Below, piece by piece: positions 54,501-62,282 of a stretch of 64,000 nt of DNA. Numbering within the stretch: the first letter of the stretch is position 1; each line of letters starts with the position of its first letter. The notes below the pieces were generated by a model. It was not told the DNA's origin. It searched no databases and saw only the letters and a program-made list of their open reading frames with translations. Position numbers and translations under genes: made by a program. Source of the DNA: Pocillopora verrucosa (lineage: Eukaryota > Cnidaria > Anthozoa > Scleractinia > Pocilloporidae); the NCBI RefSeq assembly GCF_036669915.1, contig NC_089312.1, forward strand, positions 3,479,801-3,543,800, in the 5' to 3' direction.

Positions 54501-55746
54501 GAACGAATGCCCCCAAGACTTAAGGGAGTTTTGGAATTTCAGAGAGGATCTCAGCGTTGAAAATGGCCTCGTTCTCAAGAGACACCGCCTCGTGATTCCT
54601 AGTAGGCTCCGCCCACAGATGTTGCAAATAATACACCAAGGACACATGGGAACGGAAAAGTGCCTCCTAAAAGCAAAAGAAAGCTTATTCTGGCCAGGCA
54701 TATCAAGAGACATAAAGGAACTAACAGCCAACTGTGCCACATGCATACAATTCTCTAAACAGCAGCCAAAGGAAGCGCTATGTCCCCACAGTGTGCCCAG
54801 TTTTCCGTGGCAGAAACTTGGTTGCGATTTGTTTGACTACCAAGGTGCACAATATCTTCTAGTCGCAGACTACTACAGCAAATACCCCATCCTAAGGAAG
54901 CTGAACTCAACGACATCTGCTGCTATTATCAATCATCTCAAGTCAATATTTGCCGAGCATGGAATACCAGAATCCCTGGTTACAGACAATGGACCCCAAT
55001 ATAGCAGTCGAGAATTTGCTGCATTCTGTGATCATTGGGGCATTAATCACATTACCAGTTCCCCACTATATCCAAAAAGCAATGGATTCATAGAACGGAT
55101 GGTCCAGACAGTGAAAAACCTGTTGAAGAAATCAGATGCCGCCGGACAAGATCCTTATCTCGCACTTCTATCGTATCGAACCACGCCTATTGACAGCAAC
55201 CTACCCTCACCAGCTAAGGTTCTAAACCAAAGAGATTATCGCACACAACTACCTTGCAGTGGACGACTACAGCGCTCTCAAACCATGGAATGTAACCAAG
55301 AGCAACTACAGCATCGACAAGATGTCCAGAAACAGCAGTATGATGGGAAGTCCCCTCGTGAACTCCAAAAGCTAGTACCAGGTCAACAGGTGTCTGTGTT
55401 CCAACCGCGAACCAAGACTTGGGTTCCAGTAGAAGTAAAGCGAGAAACTACCCAGCCAAGGTCATACGTAGTAAAGACAGCTGGTGGTTCAGAGATAAGG
55501 CGCAACAGAGTACAACTGAAACTGTCGGGTGAAAGAGTATCAACCTCTGAAGAACAGATGGAGAACAATCGGGACACTTCCTCTTATCAGCCCACCACAC
55601 CTATGACGACACCCCACGAAGTTTTGTCATCGGAGCCACCACAGACACCCCACAAGCCAGCTCAACCCACTGAGAAAAGTGATGGTCTGCCTTTGACAAC
55701 CAGGAGTGGCCGTGTTGTAAGGAAACCATCTAGATTGGACTTATAA
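51565..55746 (+). CDS. Ty3-type Gag-Pol polyprotein, single ORF
   Basis: 1393 residues from ATG 51565 with no break, so Gag and Pol are fused in one frame. Gag region to about 220, then two CCHC knuckles (CRNCGWGPHAREQC from residue 225, CHYCQKVGHLAKVC). Protease: KIDSGAETNIL (D337). RT: FSILDARSGFWQVSLDEESS, RLPFGLTCSGDVFQEKM, and IADDTFVYG with D661-D662 where most have YVDD. RNase H: QSDASLQGIGCVLIQ (D808) and ERELLAACW. Integrase: HQGH...C..C zinc site, catalytic D1088, D1141 and E1177 with 35 residues between the last two. The C-terminal tail is Pro/Thr-rich and has no chromodomain. No envelope gene. Confidence 0.95.
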   Translation: MATASFIDKGPSMDWSTDDNLYSRFKMWKQRCELLFTGPMVKIDEEVQCKHLLYWSGEHGMELFNSWDLSADDQKKLKNYWERFENYVKPHSNELIAAWELHNLRQGTLSLEEFIAKLRILVKEANYPAEHHNRFLRDFLVLGMNSDRVRKDCFKKGNTLSFNEARELAKTEESADKQLQLMNTAVEVHPVTSENRSPNQRNHSNAAGGTKQTQNGNRWGKTPTCRNCGWGPHAREQCPAKNATCHYCQKVGHLAKVCLSKLRKKNVHEIEASRSSNALPNSESTQPISDYVFLGPIEATPLSMNVHSISCREKALLEVSLSLGPEGRQVNTLCKIDSGAETNILPKSLYQQLNNGRMGLAQPTMRLSAYGGVEIPNLGSCQIYVKGPNNPSPKPIQAEVVDVDGPAIIGNMSAQNLNLLKLNWPITANQYSDDLISHRGTPNPQVNHTRPTHDLHTFRLFDMGGKQHPFPLTKDYLLKEYEDVFTGIGCFPGAPYHIETDPKVPPVQHAPRQVPVQLQQAYMEELDQLKKWGILSEVRNEYTPWVNSTVVTIKPNGSIRLCLDPRNLNKAVKRNPYYVRTIDDVIPKVSGSTHFSILDARSGFWQVSLDEESSRLCTFNTPWGKYRWTRLPFGLTCSGDVFQEKMDMVFGKLEGLSGIADDTFVYGIGEAEHDQRILNVLDTARENNVRFNPDKFQFKVNEASFFGLTWSPEGIRPDENKIKAIRNMPPPKNLAELQSFMGMINYLNRFSPIIAQTSEPVRQLMKKETLFMWQAEHQKAFESLKQVITEAPVLAYYDPEKDNLIQSDASLQGIGCVLIQESRPVCYASRSLTETESRYSNIERELLAACWSLEKFNHYVFGKSVIIETDHKPLESIWKKTIMSASPRLQRLLLKMAKYDVEIRYIQGKTNVIADALSRVSYMEPPLKEDEVPLLEVNAITSTLPASPAKLEEIRQCTDQDVVLAHLKDVVHHGWPEYPNECPQDLREFWNFREDLSVENGLVLKRHRLVIPSRLRPQMLQIIHQGHMGTEKCLLKAKESLFWPGISRDIKELTANCATCIQFSKQQPKEALCPHSVPSFPWQKLGCDLFDYQGAQYLLVADYYSKYPILRKLNSTTSAAIINHLKSIFAEHGIPESLVTDNGPQYSSREFAAFCDHWGINHITSSPLYPKSNGFIERMVQTVKNLLKKSDAAGQDPYLALLSYRTTPIDSNLPSPAKVLNQRDYRTQLPCSGRLQRSQTMECNQEQLQHRQDVQKQQYDGKSPRELQKLVPGQQVSVFQPRTKTWVPVEVKRETTQPRSYVVKTAGGSEIRRNRVQLKLSGERVSTSEEQMENNRDTSSYQPTTPMTTPHEVLSSEPPQTPHKPAQPTEKSDGLPLTTRSGRVVRKPSRLDL

Positions 55747-55870
55747 ACTTCGTTGCAGACTGAGAAAACATTTCAGTTTAAAGCTATTATAAGCTGTCGT
55801 TGTGTTATACCTAACTAGCCAAACATTTTGTATTGTAGTTAGTCCCGCTGCTACACCCATTAGACTTTTC

Positions 55871-55880
55871 AGGGTGGAGA
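55871..55880 (+). promoter_or_regulatory. Polypurine tract
   Basis: AGGGTGGAGA lies directly before the 3' LTR; purine-rich with one T. Confidence 0.6.
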
Positions 55881-56050
55881 TGTAAACATATCAGGTCTGC
55901 GGTTATAGGTCTCGCGCATGCGTTATGCAGGGGCACATGGCAGGCTCGACGTTGTGTGGTTATCGTTCTTGTTTTGAGGAATTCTGGTTGTACCACTGTT
56001 TACAATAAAAGTAAGTTGACTGTAACTGAGGCCCACACAATAACATTACA
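55881..56050 (+). repeat. 3' LTR
   Basis: Identical by eye to the 5' LTR over all 170 bp. Confidence 0.95.
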
Positions 56051-56099
56051 GGTACATGTAGGTTTACGATAGACACTTGTCTCTAAATTCCCCTGTTCC

Positions 56100-57000
56100 C
56101 CTCTGGACACATTTAAATCAAGAAAGGGCAAATGTTAACCCTTTTCATGCTTGAGGATGAATTGGGTAGACAGCACTGCTGTATTCAAATGTGAAAGGAG
56201 GTGCTCTGCTTCATTTCCAGATACCACAGAAATAACATCTACATATTGTTTCCAGAAAAAGGGTTTAACTGTGGTGAAGTGGCTAAGGCCCTTTGTTCCA
56301 CGTCTTCCATTACCATGTTGGCAATAACAGCAGAGACAGGTGAAACCCATAGCTGTACCAAAAACCTGTTGATAGAAGGTGCTGTTGTATGCAAATTGTG
56401 TGGTTTTGAAGCAAAAAAACAGCAGATGAATAATATCCTCCATAGGCAAAAAAGTTCTTTGTCCTTGGGAAGCATCTTCTCAGAGTCTCTCCTCCACAAC
56501 CTTAACCCTTTAACTCCCATGAGTGACTATAAGACAGAATTTCTCCTTACTATATCTAGACAATGTTATGCAGACAAGTGATGAGAATAAAGTAAAATAT
56601 CAATTATGGGATTACTAATTGATCCGATATAAAATTCTCCAAATTGACATCATTATTATTGTGTGGAAGACAGTAAGGAGAATTACTAATGAGATCTTGG
56701 GAATTAAAGGGTGAATGGTAAGATCAATTGGGATTTTAGTGAAGAGCAAAACAATGTCAAAAGATACCAATTCTTCTGCAAGTGTTAAGAGTTTTATCTC
56801 TTATGACATCCACAAATTCGCAGGAATTTTTGACATTGTAATCAGTATTCGCAACAACAGGCAACAAAATTCTCGCAAGATAACCAGAAATTGCATCAGT
56901 CAAAGAATTAACAAAAGAGACAGTAGGTCTCAAAGGAATTCCCGGTTTTTGAATTTTAGGTAAGCCATTAAAACGTGGACATAAGCCTCCAGAACTTTAC
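56100..57000 (-). pseudogene. PLE reverse transcriptase remnant, split by a MITE
   Basis: Minus-strand pieces in order: RPTVSFVNSLTDAISGYLAR and ARILLPVVANTDYNVKNSCE before 56712; after the MITE, MLPKDKELFCLW, WVSPVSAVIANMVMEDVEQR (motif B) and KQYVDVISVV, where the second catalytic Asp of motif C (YVDD) is Val. Frameshifts are present. This is a different PLE family from the copies at 1-7.4 kb. Confidence 0.75.
56506..56711. mobile_element. MITE, family M1, copy 2, nested in the PLE
   Basis: CCCTTTAACTCCCA at the left and TGGGAATTAAAGGG at the right are 14-bp inverted repeats with one mismatch. The internal sequence matches 46505-46712. It separates two parts of the PLE RT that otherwise run on. 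Confidence 0.82.
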
Positions 57001-57159
57001 CCAGGAGATCTGACTGTCTAACATCTTTACTCAATTTGAAGGCTGAGGAGAGGAAATATGTTTCTCTAATGTCCTAATGGCGAATAGGTACTCAAAAACA
57101 TTTCTCTGTCACTGCTAAAAACCAGTTACAACTAGTAGCACTCCTGATGAGAGGGAACC

Positions 57160-57770
57160 AGCGACTGGTTTTGTTGTTATTCCTTACATTTGGGGTGTTA
57201 CAGAACCCATCAAGAGAATTTTGAATATCTAGCCACAACATTAAAGTTGCTCAAAAACCTTTTCAGTCTTTAAGGCATATTTTACCAAACCTAAGGATCC
57301 TGTTAAGAAAGAACAACGAACTGACACCATTTATTCTATAATCCTTGCAATGACTGTGACAACAAATACATCGGACAAACCAAATTTTAGTTTGGTACAT
57401 GTTTGAAAGAGCATCAAAAAGCGGTTTTCTTTTGCAAAAAAGAAAATTCAGCTTTATTGGAGCACACATGCCTAACTAACCATACAATTGGGTGAGATAA
57501 GTCTAAAATTAATACCACTAATCGGCATTTAACCATCAGTACCTTTGTTTGGATCAAAGCCTGGCATATTAACTCTGCCCAAAATCCTTTAAATTGTGAT
57601 GATGGTGGCATACTTCTTGACACCTATTTACATCTCCTTAGAAAAAAAGACAGCTTGTTAGTGATTGTATAAAAGGACCTCTTGTTGCATTGTTTAGATC
57701 ACCCCTGATGAAGGCACTAGACAGGAGTGTCAAAATGTGTCTATAAGTTGTAACTTCTTCAGTTACATTC
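57160..57770 (+). mobile_element. PLE 3' part with GIY-YIG and decayed hammerhead
   Basis: Plus-strand reading in broken frames: IKVAQKPFQSL, PKDPVKKEQRTDTIYSIPCN, CNDCDNKYIGQTKFSFGTCL, KEHQKAVFFCKKENSALLEH and NCDDGGILLDTYLHLL. This is the RT-to-GIY-YIG linker and the endonuclease domain. A TAG after TKF and other stops break it. It faces away from the RT remnant at 56100-57000. Confidence 0.75.
57703..57745 (+). ncRNA. Decayed hammerhead motif, second PLE family
   Basis: CTGATGA (57705-57711) is perfect, stem II GGCACT / AGTGTC closes over AGACAGG, but the next bases are AAAA where GAAA is needed (G12 to A). Helix III then reads TGTGTC. G12 is essential, so this copy should be inactive. 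Confidence 0.65.
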
Positions 57771-57774
57771 ATTA

Positions 57775-59190
57775 AATCTTTAAACCAGAGTAGCATCAAA
57801 CCATGTCTAAGAGACAAACATATTTATAGGAACTGATTACTTTATATACATAGAAAAAAAGAGGTAAAAGTTCAGACACTTTTCAGCAATATCACACTGT
57901 TCAGAAGCAGTCACAATTAAGCCATATAACAGTTAATCCATATTCACATTGACCAAACCATGGCAAATTGCCAGCCTCAGATAACTCAATGATTGATAAT
58001 AAATTCTAAATCAAAGACCTGAATTTCTCTTAGATTTTTCCATAAAGAGGCATTGCTCTCTCATGATGAAGAAATCGAACTTTGAAATATCCTTTATTTT
58101 ATTCTTCAATACCAGTAGATTTAAGGTTTACATGCATGAACATAGTTTCTACCAAGTTCAAAATATTGTGGGATAACCATCAAATCAAAGTAATGTAATG
58201 GCTGACTAGACGGTATCTTAGCATTTTACTATTGTTTTCTTTTTAAGGATTGCCATGTGTTTTGGAGAAATGGATCTCTCCTAATGAAACCCCAGCCAAT
58301 GAAAACACTTCATGCACAAGGTGATATGAAGCAGCTAGCACTGTGCAGACAAAAAGAGATGCTCAAAACAAAAAACTATCTTACAGGTCTGAATTGTAAA
58401 ATGGTCTCAAATTAGGAATTAGTTAATTGGTAATTATATTAGAGTAACTAAAGTATAGTTCAGGAAATGATTAAGCAAGAAATGTCAAAATTAACTGAGG
58501 TACATGTTTGCCTAAAAGTAGGCCAGTTCGTTGTTCATTTTGATGTGGGAAGATTTTTTAGTATGCTGTCTTTTTATCTTGTCTTTTTGTTAGTCAATGT
58601 CAGATCTTATGTGACATTTTCTTTAGCAGTGAAAGAATTCTGTACATCATTACAATGAACAGACTATACAGTTATAGGAAGTCTCTTCAATTATAGCTAT
58701 TTTGTGGTCTTACTCAAGCAGCACACCATAATGCTAGAGATCTAGTATTATTATTTAGCTTTACAGTGTGCTGCTTGATTAGACTAAGCAGTGGCTGTGT
58801 AAGAGACTTAATAATTGAATAATAGCTTCAGATTTTTTATATGTATCCTAACTAATGTAGTGCAAGAGAAACCGAGTCTATTATGCTTTTATCCATGGGC
58901 TGATTTAGTATACTGGGTGTACACAGTCAAGACCTTAGTTGCCACTTGAAAGTGGTTGACGTCAGTGGGAGAACTACTACTGATCATAAAGAAGTGCAGC
59001 TGGGTAAATACTGCAACAGTGTACTGTTGTAACTCCAAGTCTGAAAATGAGGATTACGCTAAATTTTTACTTTGTAACCATATTTTAGCCTTTTTTTTTT
59101 TTTTAATTAAAACTATAATTTACATTGTCATGATGTAAACCTTAGGGTGTCCAAACTATAGTACTGATTAAACTAAAGTGTCATTTTGTG
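57775..59190. other. Mostly non-coding; possible exon at 58248 and an inverted repeat at 58678
   Basis: 58248-58320 follows TTTCTTTTTAAG, begins in phase 1 and reads GLPCVLEKWISPNETPANEN up to CACAAG|GTGATA; support is weak. Otherwise no gene is seen. Confidence 0.35.
58678..58830. repeat. Inverted repeat of about 150 bp
   Basis: TCAAGCAGCACAC and GTGTGCTGCTTGA are perfect 13-bp inner arms; AAGTCTCTT and its complement (AAGAGACTT) lie at the outer edges, with weaker pairing between. Confidence 0.7.
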
Positions 59191-59248
59191 TTGTAAACTA
59201 GCAGAGTGTGGATTCTCTCTTTGTTCTTTGATCTACAAAATGTACCAG

Positions 59249-59620
59249 GCTTTTGTTGTGCAGACTGTGAGACACAACGATATAGTGTTTTTGACAGCTG
59301 TCAATCACAGCGTTTGGAATGCCCCCACAGTAAAAAAAGAAAGGAGTCTTCTGTAGTCGGATCTAATATATGTATGTTGATTAAATATCGTTGCATATAT
59401 ATCAGAAGTTTCAGTACTGTTCACTTAAGCATAAACACCACAAGCACCAGAGTGCACACGACCAAAAGAAGGATTTCACGGATTGCATCACGCTTAGAGA
59501 TTACATGGTCGTGCTGGGGCGCATTTTGTGGTATCCAGTCAAGTCGCCGACGTGCTAAATCGAGTAGAGACGTTGGCGAGTTGGTCTTTAATCCAGTACA
59601 ACTTATTAGAAGATAGACAT
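59249..59620 (+). CDS. Possible Cys-rich exon, unassigned
   Basis: After TGTACCAG the reading in phase 1 is GFCCADCETQRYSVFDSCQS then QRLECPHSKKRKESS, with six Cys and a KKRK cluster like that of the array exons 10 kb upstream. The frame stays open to 59616 through an Arg-rich part. No donor is clear. It could be the 3' exon of a relative of the array gene or chance. Confidence 0.3.
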
Positions 59621-59629
59621 ATAGAAAAG

Positions 59630-60375
59630 TAAAAGATATTTAGTGAAAAACAATTTAGTTTTCTTCCAACAAAGTTTATAAGGGTCTCATGGCAAATAAA
59701 GAAAGGTAAACATCGCCAATGAATATAAAAGCTTCAGAAGCGAACGAGTTACTGTGTGACAATACAGTAAAGACTCATCATGTCAGTCGATCAGGTTATT
59801 TTAAGAAAACTTGGCTTTCTAGACAAGATATTTAGTAAAAAAAACAATTATTTTATTTCCAACAAAGTTTATAAGGATCTCAAGGCGAATAAAGCAAGGT
59901 GAATATCACAATGACCAAAAAAGCAAGGTAAACATTGCCAATGACCGAAAAAGCTTTAGACGCGAACGAGTTATTGTGTGACAACAACACTTTAAAGACT
60001 CATCATGTCAATCGGTCAGATTTTTTAAAAAAACTTGGCTTTCTAGACAAGATCTAAACTAAAGAACAATTCTTTTTATTTTTGACAAAGTTTATAAGGA
60101 TCTCAAGGCGAATAAAGCAAGGTAAACATCGCCATTAACCAAAAAAGCTTTAGACGCGAACGAGTTATTGTGGGACAACAACACTGTAAATACTTATCAT
60201 GTCACTCGGTCAGATTTTTAAAAAAAAACTTGACTTTCTAGACAAGATCTTTAATAAAAAAAAAACAACTCTTTTCATTTCCATATAGGGATTTCAAGGC
60301 GAATAAAGCAAGGTGAATATCACAATGACCAAAAAAGCTTTAAGCGCGAACGAGTTTAACTGTGTGACAACCATA
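59630..60375. repeat. Four imperfect tandem repeats of about 190-225 bp
   Basis: Each unit contains a TTTATAAGG.TCTCA-like phrase, GGCGAATAAAGCAAGGT, AAAAGCTT..A..CGCGAACGAGTT and ACTTGGCTTTCTAGACAAGA. Copies begin near 59636, 59824, 60049 and 60245. The third unit is longest, the last is truncated. Confidence 0.8.
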
Positions 60376-60415
60376 ACAACCAGGTGGAACAACATGCATA
60401 AGTACTAAAACATGG

Positions 60416-60540
60416 AACGACCTAAAACCACCTACAACCATCTACAACCATCTCAAAAATTTTAATAACCACCTACAACCACCTCAAAACATCTACAGCC
60501 ACTCGAAAACTATCTAAAACCACCTAAAACAACGTCTAAA
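60416..60540. repeat. ACCACCTA-type minisatellite
   Basis: About 12 degenerate repeats of ACCACCTA / AACCATCT in tandem. Confidence 0.75.
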
Positions 60541-60544
60541 ATAA

Positions 60545-61640
60545 GGCGAGACGACAACATGTCACGTACATGAAATACGAGAATCGAACAAAACCTCCAC
60601 CTCCCCCTGAAATCTTACTCTCCCTGGTCCCATGTATAATCAACCATCTCACAAAATGAAATGCGATAGAATGCTAATTATTTTATATTCCCTCAGTAGC
60701 AAAAGACTTGAAGTACTTTACAAAATGAACTATCAAGTTACAAAAAATAATAAAGTAAAATAACAAACTCGTAGTTAAGACTGACTTGACTTGGCTTTTT
60801 CTACCCTGGGTACTAGCAGACGTTTTGGCTCACGCCTAGAAAAAGTATGAGTAAGAATGATCATTGGAAATATTTTAAGCGAACTGTGCGTACCTTCGGG
60901 ATCTTCCTTTGGCACGAACGCCATCGTGCTGGCATTCATACAGCATGCAGTTGTATGAGTGTTGCCACTTACGCAAAAGTGACTCACGTCTTGCTCCAAT
61001 TAACGTAACATTTGCAGCGCTGAGTAAAAAGGGTGCTTACTGATGCTTCGGATGTAATGCTGATACCTGGGTCAGAACATTTTTAAGTTAATGCTAGTTT
61101 CGCTTGGCTGACTTCCAAACAATTTGCATATTTTTCATTAACATTTCATTCGTTTCATTAACACAATGAGTTTACGCGTCTATTCATATGGTAATATACA
61201 AGCGTCAGAAAAAATGCTGTTTCCTCACGGGTCAGTTGCATCACCCACCTAAACAACATTATTGATGGTATTTGTGTTTCTTGTAATACTTATGCGCTGG
61301 AGTTATAGAATTAGTAGTAGTAGTAGTCTACAATGTATTTATATAAATCTCTGTTCTGGAAGTCTCAAAGGTAATTATATAAATCTCTGTTATCGACAAA
61401 TAAACCTTATAGAAGAACTTAAGGAAAAGGTTGCACACACGCGACTTTATTTCAGCAACATACAGCGCCGGTGACGCGTGGCGTGCCGTGCATTTATGTG
61501 GGCCCACTGTGTTTTAAGTTGCGCGTACAAGAGAAGGAAACTAAGTCCGAACAAAATAACGGAAGGAAACTAAGTTCGAACGGGAAAATCAAGTCAGCTC
61601 AGTCAAGTAAATAACACACAGAAGCAAGAAGAAGTAATGG
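60545..61640. other. Intergenic, no gene seen
   Basis: A minus ORF 60775-60999 and a plus ORF 61262-61474 have no motif. ATATAAATCTCTGTT occurs twice near 61340 and 61378. Confidence 0.45.
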
Positions 61641-61672
61641 TAAATTTTTATTTAGAGTAAACTAATACATTG

Positions 61673-61748
61673 GCGAAGTGACCAGTAGGACGTTGGCGAA
61701 GCGACTTTTCGCTTTGGCGAAGCGACCTAAGACGTTGGCGAAGGGTAG
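61673..61748. repeat. TTGGCGAAG repeats
   Basis: Four or five copies of TTGGCGAAG(C/T)GAC within 75 bp, 130 bp upstream of the cystatin exon; one is followed by its near-complement TTTTCGCTTTGGCG. Confidence 0.65.
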
Positions 61749-61879
61749 CGTTATCCGCCCTTTGAACAGCTTAAACGCAATCAAAATGCACGAATTGCAT
61801 GCCTAGCAAAACTCGTGACCTAATCACGAAAGGGAAATCATGTGACGCAGCCTGACACAGACTGGACGAGGAGAAAGAC

Positions 61880-62083
61880 ATGGCGTTCACTTTAATTTTT
61901 CTTGGGTTAATTTCGATTCCCTACTGCCTCTCGTTGGAACCCCTGGCAGGAGGAATACAAGATCGCAAACCTGACGACCCAGACGTCCTTGATGCACTTG
62001 ATTTTGCCATGAACGAATTCAATGCTATGCAGAACAACTTGTATCGCTTGATGTCGACTAAAGTTAAGGATGCGACTGTGCAG
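61880..62083 (+). CDS. Secreted cystatin, exon 1
   Basis: 68 codons from ATG: signal peptide MAFTLIFLGLISIPYCLS, then LAGG (the N-terminal Gly that contacts papain-like proteases), DPDVLDALDFAMNEFN matching the first cystatin helix, and KVKDATVQ. The exon ends exactly at Q before GTGAAA, in phase 0. In vertebrate type-2 cystatins exon 1 also ends just before the QxVxG loop. Exon 2, with the QxVxG loop and PW, is not found to the window end and must lie beyond or be lost. Predicted extracellular cysteine protease inhibitor. Confidence 0.85.
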
Positions 62084-62282
62084 GTGAAAACGCAGCTTTG
62101 TTTGGATCGATTCAAATACATAAGAATTACATGATTGTACATTTTACATCCCTTATTCATACTTAACGAAGTATTGTTCACTCTTTGTTCAGAGTCCTTT
62201 CGAAAGAGGTTCGATCGATGTTGAGTAATGCGACGATGTTAGAAATCTACATCCGGTTTGAAAGTCAACTAATTTATGTAAC

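Larger units (their letters stand above)
51284..56050 (+). mobile_element. Intact Ty3-type LTR retrotransposon
   Basis: Two LTRs of 170 bp, identical by eye, begin TGTAA and end TTACA. A 5-bp target duplication GGTAC flanks the element (51279-51283, 56051-56055). A single long ORF fills the interior. Identical LTRs, an unbroken ORF and a clean duplication indicate a very recent insertion. It lies just downstream of the array gene's probable last exon. Confidence 0.95.

Noticed and set aside
54327..54746. 139-codon minus ORF inside the Ty3 element
   Set aside because: Shadow of the Gag-Pol frame on the opposite strand.
51284..56050. LTR element as an endogenous retrovirus
   Set aside because: There is no envelope gene after integrase; the 3' part goes directly to the polypurine tract and LTR.
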